Shown: positions 1 through 10,297, counted from the stretch's first letter. The stretch: DNA of 64,000 bases from an uncultured Porphyromonadaceae bacterium (GCA_947175545.1 CAMWNI010000001.1:124001-188000), one strand, 5' to 3'. Program-made: numbers and translations. The notes: generated by a model not told the origin, from the sequence alone.

Positions 1-1
1 C

Positions 2-2557
2 AACATCACCACTCTTGAGGCTATCCTCTGCTCCATCCCCTACGACTCAGGCTCGCTCTGGGGTCCCGCCCACGAATATGGCCACATGAACCAGGGTCCC
101 GTGAAAGTTGCCGGCACGACGGAAATCTCGAACAACTGCTTCTCCAACGTTGCCGTTTACTATCACAACCAGAGTACCTCGCGCTCGAACTACCCCAGCG
201 ACATGGCCAAATCGTTCAACAAAGGTGACACCTATCTGGACTACGGCATCTGGAGTACCACCCGCATGTACTTCCAGCTCTTCCTCTACTACCATGCCGC
301 ACAGCACAACACCAAGTTCTATCCCCGTCTCTACGAACTTCTGCGCAACCACCCCCTCCAGAAGTCCTACTACCTCAACCCGCGTTACGACGCCCTTCAG
401 TTTGTCCGCATGTGCTGCCTGGCAGCCGAAGAGGACCTCACCAACTACTTCGAGGCCTGGGGCATGTTCGTTCCCCTGAAGTCATACCACATCGGTGACT
501 ACTCCAACTTTATGGCCACTCTGACCGAAGAGGACATCAAGGCCGTCAAGGACGAAATCAAATCATGGGGCTTCCCCGAAAACAATCAGATTATTCTGAT
601 TGACGACCGTCCCGGCCAGACCAAGCTCGACGGCAAAAGCTCACGCCGCGAATGGGGCGACTTCATGTCGATTGCAGGCGCCGGCCCGCTCGGCGGCGTC
701 ATCGACTTCCGCAACAACAAGCCCGCATCCGGCGAAATGGGCTTCTCAATGAACGGCTTCAACGTTGAAATCACCATGGGCGAAGGCGCAAGCGCCGGCG
801 TCGGCTTCCTCGTCTTTGACAAGGACGGCAACATCCTCGGCTTCGGCAATGACTACTCATTCCCCGTCAACTCCGAGTGTGCAAAGGCCCTTATCGAAGG
901 CAGCGCCAAGGTTGTCGCTATCGGCGGCGACGGCAAAACCGTCGAGCTGACCAACAACTTCCTGACCTCCGACGCCGCAACCCGCCTGGCCGAACTCAAC
1001 AAACTCATCGAACTTGTCAAGCCCGAACTGGAATACGTTGACGAAGAAATGGCACGCGCCGGATGGTACATGCCCTACTATGCAGAACCCGTCAACAAAG
1101 CAATCGAAGCCGCAAAGGCACTGACCGACGAGACCAACCCCGACGACGTTTCCGCAGCCTACATCGCACTCGTGGCCGCCTACAACGAACTGCGCAACAA
1201 CTCAGCCGCAAAAGTTTCGTTCATGCCCGGCGCAAGCTATAACGTCATCAACAAAAACTTCAAGACCCGCGGCATCGGCACCAAGTCCAACGGCTCGCTG
1301 GGCAATGTGGCCGTCAACACCACAACCAAGATGGACGACGAAAAGAACATCTGGACCTTCGAAACCGTAAGCACGGCTGACCGTCAGTATCGCATCAAGA
1401 ACGTAGCGACCGGCGAATATCTCGGCGTTGCTGAAAAGGGCGACGAAATCCCGATGGCAAAGAAAGCCAAGTCTGGCATCTACACCGTTCAGGAAAACGG
1501 CCAGGGCCAGTACGTCCTCGTACTTGACAACAACTGGGACCAGGGCGTGCAGATCATGCAGAACAAGACCACAGGCCCCATCGGCTTCTGGAGCGCCGGC
1601 GACCAGAACTCACAGTGGATTCTCCGCCTCCACGACGCGACCGCCAAGGGCGCATCGCTCGTTGCCCTCCAGCAGCTCGTTGCCGACACGAAGATTTCCT
1701 TCCCCCTGGCAGGCTCGGTTGACATTATCGGCGACAACATCAACCTCAAAGCCGAAAACATCACCTCGAACGCCCCCTACACCGGCACCTCCTATCCTGA
1801 AGACACGTTCACCTCATTCGACGTTCTTCTTGACGGCGATGTCAACACCTACTTCCACTCAAACTACGAAAACAACGCCGCTTCAACCGACGGCAAGAGC
1901 CACAACATCGCAATGGACCTTGGCGAAGGCAACGAGACCAACTCGTTCCAGCTCACCTGGACCAACCGCACCGTTACGGGCAACTCCGGCGTACACGCGC
2001 CCTCGACCGTTCGCGTTGAAGGCAGCAACGACGGAAGCAAATACACCCTCATCAAGACCCTGAACGACCTTCCCTCCGGCAGCGGCGACACGTATCTCAG
2101 CCCGATCCTCTCGTCAGAGACCGCTTACCGCTACATCCGCATCGTCGTGACCGCCTCAACCTCCGGAAGCAAATACTTCGTGCTGGCCGAACTGACAATC
2201 AACCACGCCCAGCTCAAGGTTACGCCCAACCCCGAATATCCGAAGATGACTCAGGAAATCATCCTGAACGTCTACAACGCGCTCAACGACGCCAACGCCG
2301 TACTCGCACTGGCCAGCCCGACCAAAACAAAGTGTGACGGCGCTTACGAACCCCTGCGCGCCGCTTACGTCGCCATGATGGAAGCAATGGGCAAGGAACC
2401 CGCCCCCGAGCTGAAGTACGACACTGAAAGCTCAATCGGCGAAATCACCGCCGAAGGCAACGTCATCGAAGGCATCTACGACCTCCAGGGCCGCCGCCTC
2501 AACAAGGCCGGCAAGGGTGTCTTCATCATCAACGGCGAGAAAGTCCTCGTAAAGTAA
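2..2557 (+). CDS. Secreted M60-type zinc metallopeptidase (5' end missing)
   Basis: The frame is open from the left edge, so the gene starts outside the window; the ATG at 86 is internal. Visible residues 24-28 (bases 71-85) are HEYGH, the HExxH zinc site of gluzincin/M60 (enhancin-type) peptidases, and a Glu 13 residues after the second His (in TTEIS) could be the third ligand. Further on come a short helical segment (bases about 1080-1200), a ricin/trefoil-like stretch (about 1220-1640), an F5/8 type C (discoidin) domain (about 1740-2210), and a C-terminal module with the DLQGR signature ending in INGEKVLVK, which resembles a T9SS sorting domain. Known M60 proteins cut glycosylated proteins such as mucin; the glycoprotein target here is inferred from family and binding domains. 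A strong terminator follows, so it is probably the last gene of its transcript. Confidence 0.85.
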   Translation, partial: NITTLEAILCSIPYDSGSLWGPAHEYGHMNQGPVKVAGTTEISNNCFSNVAVYYHNQSTSRSNYPSDMAKSFNKGDTYLDYGIWSTTRMYFQLFLYYHAAQHNTKFYPRLYELLRNHPLQKSYYLNPRYDALQFVRMCCLAAEEDLTNYFEAWGMFVPLKSYHIGDYSNFMATLTEEDIKAVKDEIKSWGFPENNQIILIDDRPGQTKLDGKSSRREWGDFMSIAGAGPLGGVIDFRNNKPASGEMGFSMNGFNVEITMGEGASAGVGFLVFDKDGNILGFGNDYSFPVNSECAKALIEGSAKVVAIGGDGKTVELTNNFLTSDAATRLAELNKLIELVKPELEYVDEEMARAGWYMPYYAEPVNKAIEAAKALTDETNPDDVSAAYIALVAAYNELRNNSAAKVSFMPGASYNVINKNFKTRGIGTKSNGSLGNVAVNTTTKMDDEKNIWTFETVSTADRQYRIKNVATGEYLGVAEKGDEIPMAKKAKSGIYTVQENGQGQYVLVLDNNWDQGVQIMQNKTTGPIGFWSAGDQNSQWILRLHDATAKGASLVALQQLVADTKISFPLAGSVDIIGDNINLKAENITSNAPYTGTSYPEDTFTSFDVLLDGDVNTYFHSNYENNAASTDGKSHNIAMDLGEGNETNSFQLTWTNRTVTGNSGVHAPSTVRVEGSNDGSKYTLIKTLNDLPSGSGDTYLSPILSSETAYRYIRIVVTASTSGSKYFVLAELTINHAQLKVTPNPEYPKMTQEIILNVYNALNDANAVLALASPTKTKCDGAYEPLRAAYVAMMEAMGKEPAPELKYDTESSIGEITAEGNVIEGIYDLQGRRLNKAGKGVFIINGEKVLVK

Positions 2558-2580
2558 TTAACAAGACCCTGAACTGACCG

Positions 2581-2616
2581 AATCGGCGCCCACATTCAGT
2601 GGACGCCGATTTTTTT
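2581..2616 (+). terminator. Rho-independent terminator of the peptidase gene
   Basis: Arms 2581-2593 and 2599-2611 pair over 13 positions with one C/A mismatch around a 5-base loop, followed by a T run (2610-2616). It separates the peptidase from eno. Confidence 0.9.
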
Positions 2617-2636
2617 GCGAAAAATCGCTAAAATAA

Positions 2637-2667
2637 TTGACAGCATAAGAAAAAATGCCTAAATTTG
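2637..2667 (+). promoter_or_regulatory. Promoter of eno
   Basis: TTGACA at 2637-2642, a 17-base spacer and TAAATTTG at 2660-2667 match the Bacteroidota -33/-7 promoter. The leader to the eno ATG is about 40 bases. Confidence 0.8.
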
Positions 2668-2701
2668 CACGTTGAAGAACTAATTAACCAACAATTCATA
2701 A

Positions 2702-4021
<1,320 letters not shown>

Positions 4022-4029
4022 TCAACGAA

Positions 4030-4665
4030 ATGAAAAAGAAACTCACCCTGATTCTCGCCGCTTTCGCCGTTGCCGTCGGAGCGCACGCACAGTTCCGCTA
4101 CGGACCCCAGGTCGGAGCTAACTTTACAGACCTGAAGTTCAAGCAGGATCTCGTCGGCACCTCCATGCAAGTCGGACCTTCAGCCGGAGTCCAGTGTGAG
4201 TTTATCTTCACCCACTTTGGATTAGGAATTGACTTCGGCATCGGCTACTCAATGACCGGTGCCAAGGTCAACCTTGGCGAAAAACCGATCTGGAGCCTAC
4301 CGCAGCAAGGCGGCTTCGGCAACGAAACCACTCTGGCCCACAATCTCAACATCCCGGTCCACATCCGCTGGAAATGGACAAAGATGCAGGGCGTTGAGGA
4401 AATCGTGGCCCCGATTGTTTACGGCGGCCCGGAATTCAACATTCAACTGGCCAACAGCCGCAACCGCAACAACGGACTCAACGCCTACAAATTCTCAGGC
4501 GGCGACGTTCAGCTTGCGTGCGGCGCCGGCGTCGAACTGTTCCGTCACTGGCAGATTACCGCAGGTTACTCCTGGGGCATGACCTACATGGTCAAGACTC
4601 GCCTGCTTGACGATTACAGCGCCCGATGCAGCGGCTGGAATCTCCGCCTCGCCTACATTTTCTAA
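4030..4665 (+). CDS. Small outer-membrane beta-barrel protein (porin-like family)
   Basis: A 211-residue protein with a clear Sec signal peptide (MKKKL, hydrophobic core, cleavage after AHA near residue 20). The mature part alternates aromatic and polar residues, begins FRYGPQVGANF and ends in an aromatic (AYIF), as in eight-stranded barrels of the OMP_b-brl_2 type. The C-terminal Phe fits Bam-dependent insertion. No substrate can be read from the sequence. It lies 8 bases after eno and before a strong terminator, so it is probably co-transcribed with a housekeeping gene. The function could be structural or small-solute passage; that part is unknown. Confidence 0.8.
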   Translation: MKKKLTLILAAFAVAVGAHAQFRYGPQVGANFTDLKFKQDLVGTSMQVGPSAGVQCEFIFTHFGLGIDFGIGYSMTGAKVNLGEKPIWSLPQQGGFGNETTLAHNLNIPVHIRWKWTKMQGVEEIVAPIVYGGPEFNIQLANSRNRNNGLNAYKFSGGDVQLACGAGVELFRHWQITAGYSWGMTYMVKTRLLDDYSARCSGWNLRLAYIF

Positions 4666-4686
4666 TCCACATCCGACTAAAATCAG

Positions 4687-4734
4687 ATTTCCCCCACCCG
4701 GACAGACACTCTCCGGATGGGGGAAATTCTTTTA
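4687..4734 (+). terminator. Rho-independent terminator of eno-barrel unit
   Basis: A perfect 10-bp outer stem (4687-4696 with 4718-4727), a C/A mismatch, then five more pairs (4698-4702 with 4712-4716) and a 9-base loop, followed by TCTTTTAT. It faces the end of the convergent minus-strand acyltransferase gene at 4785. Confidence 0.9.
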
Positions 4735-4784
4735 TCAAAAACAGAAACAAGAATCAGACTTTAGACTCCGTTCCCAAGTATTTG

Positions 4785-5300
4785 TTAACGCTGGGCGGAC
4801 GGAACCTTATTATTTATATAGCCCTCCGTCGCGTTCTCTCTCGGTATAATTCTACACGGATTCCCAATTACTATGGAATGAGAGGGGACATCACAATTAA
4901 CAAACGTATTCGGTGCAATCATAACATCATCGCCTATCGTGATTTTCCCAACTATCGTACAATTAATACCCATCCAGACCTCATTGCCAATGGTTGGGTA
5001 TCCGCATCGCCTACCACGGTTCTCCTTCCCGATCGTTACGCCCTTATGAATATTGCAGTTCCTTCCAATCACCGCTAACGGACTGATTGTAATTCCATAA
5101 GGATGGCCAAGATATAAGCCCTCTCCAATCTTAACGCTTGAATAAATCTCACACGCATAACTATGGCATGTCAGCCGCAACATCACCTTATAAAAAAATG
5201 ACAGAATTTTTGACGACGGTCGGTCTTGCAGTTTACGAAGAAAAAACTGATAGGGAGTAATCCGCCCTCCCCTCTTGCGATCTGATTCTAATAACGTCAT
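4785..5300 (-). CDS. Hexapeptide-repeat acetyltransferase, serine O-acetyltransferase-like
   Basis: 171 residues with left-handed beta-helix (hexapeptide) repeats from about residue 55 to 150: VKIGEGLYLGHPYGITISP, VIGRNCNIHKGVTIG, IGNEVWMGINCTIVGKITIGDDVMIAPNTFV. The His in GHPYGI is where CysE-type enzymes carry a catalytic His. The short N-terminus lacks the full helical domain of true CysE, which points to the surface-polysaccharide (WbbJ/SAT-like) subfamily that O-acetylates sugars. No glycosyltransferase cluster lies next to it, so the acceptor is unknown. The -7 box at 5327-5334 on this strand gives a leader of about 20-25 bases. It stands alone between a convergent terminator and a divergent remnant gene. 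Confidence 0.8.
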   Translation of the reverse strand: MTLLESDRKRGGRITPYQFFLRKLQDRPSSKILSFFYKVMLRLTCHSYACEIYSSVKIGEGLYLGHPYGITISPLAVIGRNCNIHKGVTIGKENRGRRCGYPTIGNEVWMGINCTIVGKITIGDDVMIAPNTFVNCDVPSHSIVIGNPCRIIPRENATEGYINNKVPSAQR

Positions 5301-5326
5301 GATTAAAGTCTATATTGTTAAACGCA

Positions 5327-5334
5327 CAAAGATA
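5327..5334 (-). promoter_or_regulatory. -7 box for the acetyltransferase gene
   Basis: The minus strand reads TATCTTTG, a match to TAnnTTTG, 27 bases before the ATG at 5300. The upstream T-rich tract on the plus strand (about 5337-5347) lies behind it. Confidence 0.65.
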
Positions 5335-5411
5335 CTTCTTTTTTTTTGTATATACAAATTTGCCGAGATTTAGCGGGGGTTGGCTCTGAGCCGGTTTTTT
5401 GCGTAAAGGGG

Positions 5412-5442
5412 TTGCCGGAGGTGATTTTTTTTCGTAAATTTG
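5412..5442 (+). promoter_or_regulatory. Promoter retained in front of the lepA remnant
   Basis: TTG at 5412-5414, a 20-base spacer and TAAATTTG at 5435-5442, 23 bases before the remnant ATG. It was probably the original lepA promoter and now drives the remnant and the signalling gene behind it. Confidence 0.7.
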
Positions 5443-5465
5443 CCATCTAAAAAGCAATGTAAGTA

Positions 5466-5606
5466 ATGAAGAATATGCGCAATTTCTGCATAATCGCACA
5501 TATCGACCATGGCAAGAAGCGCATGAAGCAGATCGACTCCGTCGAGGTCCCCCGGAAGGCCCTTCCTCGCCGTCCTCAAACTCGACTGACCCCGCCCCTG
5601 TTCTGA
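5466..5606 (+). pseudogene. lepA: lepA (elongation factor 4) internal-deletion remnant, now a 46-codon ORF
   Basis: The first 17 codons read MKNMRNFCIIAHIDHGK, the conserved LepA/EF4 N-terminus up to the P-loop Lys. The reading then jumps to KKRMKQIDSVEVPRKA, which matches the last part of LepA (GKKRMKQ...VEVPQKAFLAVLKLD). All central GTPase, domain II and domain III sequence is missing. After codon 32 one extra C shifts the frame; dropping it restores A-F-L-A-V-L-K-L-D and the old stop at 5587-5589. In the present frame the ORF reads on to a TGA at 5604-5606 that overlaps the next gene's ATG (TGATG). The deletion point lies at GGCAAG, a short string likely present at both original ends. No GTPase function is possible. 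I cannot tell whether the 46-residue peptide is made or only serves as a leader. Confidence 0.88.
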
Positions 5607-7204
5607 TGCGCAGACTCCTTTACGTCATCATCGTTTTCTCAATGGCCGTGGCCTGCACCTCACGCCACGCCGTCAACGACCCGCAGTTGCTGCGGGCCGA
5701 GAAGCTGGCCGATGCCCACGCTCTATATCAGGCCGATTCCATCTTGCGGTTGATCGACAGCGTTGACTTCAAGACGCGTTATGACTCAATGCTCTATGCT
5801 TTGCTGCGTCTGCGCCTGGACCATTCACTCAATCGCCCGATTGCCAACGACTCCATGGCCGTGGTCCTGTCGGAATTCTTCAACGATGACCCCGATCCCG
5901 CCAGAGCCATGTATGCCTGGTATAAACGAGCCTGCGTACAGTTCGACAATGAGCAGTATGCCGATGCGGCCTATTCTGCCGAGCATATGCGTGAATTTGC
6001 CGTGAAAGCCGGCAATGACCTCCACCTGGCCCGCTATGCCGACATCATGGCCCACTGCCATCAGTTTGCAGGCAATCATATTAATGCCGCCAGCTTCTAC
6101 ACTCTTGCCTTCAGGATTTTCAACACCTCGCCTCAGTTTGACGCGTCTGACTTCCATAACGCATATTATTTCTATTCCAATGCCGCCAACCTCTGGACAG
6201 CGACTGCAAAGGTAGACAGCCTGCTCGAATTGAGCAGACAATTTCTTCCCAACGTGATGGCCAACGGTGACTCGGTCTCGTTCAATGCCTTCATATTCCG
6301 CTATATGTGCTTTCTAAACATACTGGAGACGGAAGAATCCAGGCTTGAAGCGGACAGACTGATGAATCTGACGGCTGAGAGAGCCGATTATGACAGCGTC
6401 AACCTCAATTTCATATTCCATAAATGGACCGACTACCTGAGAGACGGTCGGCCTGAAGACTACGCTGCAATGATTAACGCCATCGACAGTTCCGGCTATG
6501 GCAACGGCATGACTCTCGGCAACAACGGCATGGCAGGCCTATACGAACTCGACAGCAAGCTCCAGCAGTATCAGACAGAAGCGAGCCGAAAGCAGACCGA
6601 CATTGCCCTGAAGCGCAACAACGTGGTCATCATCACGGTCGGCGCCCTGCTGCTTGCGGCACTGACCGCATTCGGACTCATGCTTTACCGCCGCAACATC
6701 CGCCGAAAGGATCGCGAACTTGAGGAGCGCGCTAACGAAGTGATGACTCTCCACTCCGAGATCGTGGCCAAGGCCGACAGCAACGACCGCCTGCGCTCGC
6801 TGGCCGACAAACTCTACTCGGCACGGTTGAGCCGACTGAACGATCTTATCGACACTTATTTCAACCACCGCGACTCGGCCACGGCAAAAACAGTGTTCTA
6901 TCATGAATTCGAGACGCAGATCGCCGACCTCGGTTCGCGGGAGTCGCTGCAACAGACCGAGGCGCTGGTCAACGAATGTCGCGGCAACATCATAGCCCGG
7001 CTGCGCGAACAGCTTCCCGAGCTGAAAGAACAAGACGTGAATCTGCTGACCTATATCTATGCCGGATTTGCGGCAAGAGCCATCTGCATCTTCACCGGCA
7101 TCAGCAAGGACAACTATTATGCCCGCCGCAAAAGGGTCAAGGCACGCATCGCGGCATCGTCGGCACCAGATCGCGACGAATTTCTCGCCGAAATGGACAA
7201 TTAA
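5606..7204 (+). CDS. TPR signalling lipoprotein with cytoplasmic HTH-like tail
   Basis: 532 residues with a lipoprotein signal (FSMAVAC, Cys17), then an extracytoplasmic helical region with degenerate TPR-like repeats (about 30-330), one membrane segment near residues 339-360 followed by RRNIRRK, a coiled-coil (about 365-400), and a C-terminal helical module (about 470-515: LKEQDVNLLTYIYAGFAARAICIFTGISKDNYYARRKRVKARI) resembling the LuxR-like ends of Bacteroidota TPR regulators. This family is thought to pass an envelope signal to transcription across one membrane. The ATG overlaps the stop of the lepA remnant, so translation is probably coupled to it. The next gene on the same strand encodes an outer-membrane receptor-like barrel. 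A lipobox combined with an inner TM is unusual; the N-terminus may simply be a signal anchor. Confidence 0.7.
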   Translation: MRRLLYVIIVFSMAVACTSRHAVNDPQLLRAEKLADAHALYQADSILRLIDSVDFKTRYDSMLYALLRLRLDHSLNRPIANDSMAVVLSEFFNDDPDPARAMYAWYKRACVQFDNEQYADAAYSAEHMREFAVKAGNDLHLARYADIMAHCHQFAGNHINAASFYTLAFRIFNTSPQFDASDFHNAYYFYSNAANLWTATAKVDSLLELSRQFLPNVMANGDSVSFNAFIFRYMCFLNILETEESRLEADRLMNLTAERADYDSVNLNFIFHKWTDYLRDGRPEDYAAMINAIDSSGYGNGMTLGNNGMAGLYELDSKLQQYQTEASRKQTDIALKRNNVVIITVGALLLAALTAFGLMLYRRNIRRKDRELEERANEVMTLHSEIVAKADSNDRLRSLADKLYSARLSRLNDLIDTYFNHRDSATAKTVFYHEFETQIADLGSRESLQQTEALVNECRGNIIARLREQLPELKEQDVNLLTYIYAGFAARAICIFTGISKDNYYARRKRVKARIAASSAPDRDEFLAEMDN

Positions 7205-7250
7205 CTGACTGTCAGGGGTTTTCGTTTTAAGGACAGACTTATTTGTAAGT

Positions 7251-7314
7251 CGCTGATTATCAGCGCTTGTCAGCCACGCCCCAAAAGACACAAATATCAG
7301 GTATTGATTATCAA
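7251..7314. promoter_or_regulatory. Two palindromes sharing the core TGATTATCA, candidate operator
   Basis: CGCTGATTATCAGCG (7251-7265) and TTGATTATCAA (7304-7314) are both palindromic and share TGATTATCA. Their centres are about 51 bases apart, close to five helical turns, upstream of the receptor-like gene's -7 box at 7382. A dimeric regulator site is inferred from symmetry only. Confidence 0.4.
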
Positions 7315-7381
7315 CAACTTACGCACACCATTGTCCCACACTCAAACGGCAATTTCCTTGGCCTGACAACCTCCGCATACC

Positions 7382-7389
7382 TAACTTTG
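7382..7389 (+). promoter_or_regulatory. -7 box of the receptor-like barrel gene
   Basis: TAACTTTG, 37 bases before the ATG at 7427. Confidence 0.65.
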
Positions 7390-7426
7390 CAGCATCAAAA
7401 TCAACTCAAAGAATCACTGCAAGGTT

Positions 7427-10297
7427 ATGAACCAAAAACTGATTTTCCTGCTACTCCTGTCAGGCATTTTCCTCTCCGCGACCGCCTCCGCCGAAAAACG
7501 TCACGACGGATCAGCCTGGACAATTTCGGCCAACGTCATCAACAAGGTGACTCACGAGAACGTGACCGACACTATTCAAGTTGAGTTGCTCGCGCCCGAC
7601 AGCACCACAGTCGACACCCGACGCATCTGCGCGCCCATCGGCGGCAAAGCCAGGTTTCAGTTCAGCGTCGGCACAGAACATGCATCATATATGCTGCGCC
7701 TGTCTAATCCCGACTATGAAACAACCCTCTATCCCGTCACTCTTGAAAAACGGCGCCGCCACATAGACTTCGGCGACCTGACCATCCGTCGACTGACAAT
7801 GGCTGAACGCAACCATAAACTCGGCGAAGTGACCGTGAGAGCCACCAAAGTGAAGTTTTTCCACAAAGGTGACACCATAGTCTTCAACGCCGACGCCTTC
7901 AACCTCGCCCAAGGCTCGATGCTCGACGCCCTGATCGAACAATTGCCCGGCACCCAGCTGAAAGCCGACGGAACAATCACCGTCAACGGACGCTTCGTCA
8001 GCCAGCTGCTGCTCGACGGAAAAGACTTCTTCAAGGGCAACAACTCCGTGATGCTCGAAAATTTCCCCGCCTACATGGTCAAGAACGTGAAGGTCTACGA
8101 CAAAGTGGAGCGCGACCAGCAGCGCCTCGGAGTGCGCACCTCCGACAATCTGGTGATGGACGTGAGTTTGAAAAAAGAGTTCCGCAAAGGCGTCATTGCC
8201 AACGCAGAGGGCGGTCTCGGCTCCTCGCGCCGATATGACCTGCGCGCCTTTGGCCTGCTATATTCCGCCAACAACCGACTGTCGGTGTTCGGCAAGCTCA
8301 ACAACACCAACGAGATCCGTGTGCCGGGCCGCGAAGGCAACTGGAACGACAGCCGCGGCGAACAGGGACGCTCAACTGTCCGCACCGCCGGACTCGACTA
8401 CGGCGTCACACGCTCCCGCATGGATCTGTCAGGCAATGTGATGGGCTTTATATATGACACCAACGAAAAACAGTTCATGGCCCGACAGCAATTCCTGCCC
8501 GAAGGCGATCTGTTCACCCGTTCCTGGCAGACAGACTTCACCCGCCGCTACAATCTCTCCACGCGCCACGAAGCGGTTCTGTGGCTCGGACAGCAGAAAC
8601 AGCACTATCTCACCGCAGGCCTCTCTGCCCACCTCGCCAAAAACAACATCAACACCACAGGCATCGAAGCGACATTCAGCCAAGTACCCGATGACGACAA
8701 CCTGCGCGAATCAATCATAACCGGTGCGCCGATTGTGACATCAGCCCTCAACCGCCTGCTGCAGAGTGCCTGCCAGCGCAAAGAATCTCTCGGCACTCAA
8801 ATCTGGGTCAACGCACAAGGCAAAATCAATGGCCGCGACGACGTCTACGGCGCACAAGGCACCGTCAACTTCAACAACTCACGTTCAAAAAAGAACGAAC
8901 AGCAGCAACTTTTCCTTGCCGACAACCCCGAGCAGCTCCGCAAACGCCTCAACAACACTCCGAGCCACTCCATCGTTGAAAATGTGGAACTATATTATGG
9001 CTGGCGCCCCTCCGCCCACCTCACCATCAAACCCAAATACAGAGTCTACAACAGTTCGATCACCGGCACCAACGACTGGTATGCCCTGCACCAGAAGGAA
9101 TCCGTGGAAACCATGCTCCTTTCCATGGCCGCCGAAGAGGTGCGCACCCTTGATCCCGCCAACAGCTACCACTCGGTCAACCACACGTTTGACCACGCAC
9201 CGAGCCTTCAGCTCAACTATGATTTTCTGCGCCGTCACGGCAACGAAGACGATGGATTCATATCGCTCCAGGCGGCGTTCGACATACTGCTGCGCCACGA
9301 AACCCTCGATTACAAAGGTGTCCGAGACTTCCGCCTGAGCCACGACTTCGTGTTGCTGAATCCATGGGCGATCCTGGCGTTCACCACCTACAAACGCGCC
9401 CACTATCTCGACGTTAAATTCCACATGAACACCTACTCTCCCTCGCTCATGAACCTGACCGACATCACCTTCACCTCCGATCCGCTCAACCATCAGTGCG
9501 GCAATCCCGATCTGAAGAACTACACCCAATATCGCTTCGAGACAAACTACCGCGCCGACGGCCTCTCGCGCTCCCACGGCATATGGCTCTCGGCTCAGGC
9601 GGGCTATCACTTCACGGTCGACGCCATTGCCATGCAGACCACCTATGACCGCACCACCGGAGTGCGCCTCTCATCTCCGGTCAACATCAACGGCAACCGC
9701 CGCGCCTGGGCTCGCTCAGATTTCCAATTCCCATTCGGCAGCGACCGTCGCTGGATTATCAACGGACTCGTCTACTATGCCTGGCAAGCCAATGCCGACA
9801 TGGTGATGGAATCAGGCATGCAGAAGGCCGAACGGCAGCTGGTCCACACCCAAAGCCACTGGGACCGCCTCGGCGTTGAATACAACCACAACGGCCACAG
9901 CGTCAAACTCTCGGGCGAACTCAGCTTCAATCACTCCACCAGTCCGCGCGCCGGATTCACCACGATCGACGTTGCCAACTTCAACTATGGACTCAACGCG
10001 CGCTTCAGGCTCCCCGCCGACATCCAGCTGTCGACCGACCTGCTGATGTATTCCCGCCGCGGATTTGCCGACAATTCGCTCAACACCAACTCTCTGGTGT
10101 GGAATGCCCGCATCACCAAGTCGCTGCTGAAAGGCAAGATGATGATCAAGATCGACGCCTTCGACCTTCTCCACCAGATTCGCAAGACCTCAGTCTCCAT
10201 CAATTCTCTGGCCCGCACCGAAAGAACCTACAACTCTCTGCCCTCCTACGTCATGCTCCGCCTGGCGTGGAACTTCAACCGCCAGCCACGCCGCTGA
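7427..10297 (+). CDS. TonB-receptor-like outer-membrane beta-barrel protein
   Basis: 956 residues with a signal peptide (MNQKLIFLLLLSGIFLSATASA). Residues about 25-125 form a carboxypeptidase-regulatory-like/CNA-B beta domain. Residues about 135-235 are plug-like, with KGDTIVFNADAFNLAQGSMLDALIEQLPG and VSQLLLDGKDFFKG, the signature of the OMP_b-brl_3 group of TonB-receptor relatives. The remainder is a long barrel ending in VMLRLAWNFNRQPRR. I see no clear TonB box and no SusD partner, so it may not be a classical nutrient importer; relatives include assembly and peptide-export barrels. It follows the TPR signalling gene with its own promoter and a candidate operator. Substrate unknown. Confidence 0.85.
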   Translation: MNQKLIFLLLLSGIFLSATASAEKRHDGSAWTISANVINKVTHENVTDTIQVELLAPDSTTVDTRRICAPIGGKARFQFSVGTEHASYMLRLSNPDYETTLYPVTLEKRRRHIDFGDLTIRRLTMAERNHKLGEVTVRATKVKFFHKGDTIVFNADAFNLAQGSMLDALIEQLPGTQLKADGTITVNGRFVSQLLLDGKDFFKGNNSVMLENFPAYMVKNVKVYDKVERDQQRLGVRTSDNLVMDVSLKKEFRKGVIANAEGGLGSSRRYDLRAFGLLYSANNRLSVFGKLNNTNEIRVPGREGNWNDSRGEQGRSTVRTAGLDYGVTRSRMDLSGNVMGFIYDTNEKQFMARQQFLPEGDLFTRSWQTDFTRRYNLSTRHEAVLWLGQQKQHYLTAGLSAHLAKNNINTTGIEATFSQVPDDDNLRESIITGAPIVTSALNRLLQSACQRKESLGTQIWVNAQGKINGRDDVYGAQGTVNFNNSRSKKNEQQQLFLADNPEQLRKRLNNTPSHSIVENVELYYGWRPSAHLTIKPKYRVYNSSITGTNDWYALHQKESVETMLLSMAAEEVRTLDPANSYHSVNHTFDHAPSLQLNYDFLRRHGNEDDGFISLQAAFDILLRHETLDYKGVRDFRLSHDFVLLNPWAILAFTTYKRAHYLDVKFHMNTYSPSLMNLTDITFTSDPLNHQCGNPDLKNYTQYRFETNYRADGLSRSHGIWLSAQAGYHFTVDAIAMQTTYDRTTGVRLSSPVNINGNRRAWARSDFQFPFGSDRRWIINGLVYYAWQANADMVMESGMQKAERQLVHTQSHWDRLGVEYNHNGHSVKLSGELSFNHSTSPRAGFTTIDVANFNYGLNARFRLPADIQLSTDLLMYSRRGFADNSLNTNSLVWNARITKSLLKGKMMIKIDAFDLLHQIRKTSVSINSLARTERTYNSLPSYVMLRLAWNFNRQPRR

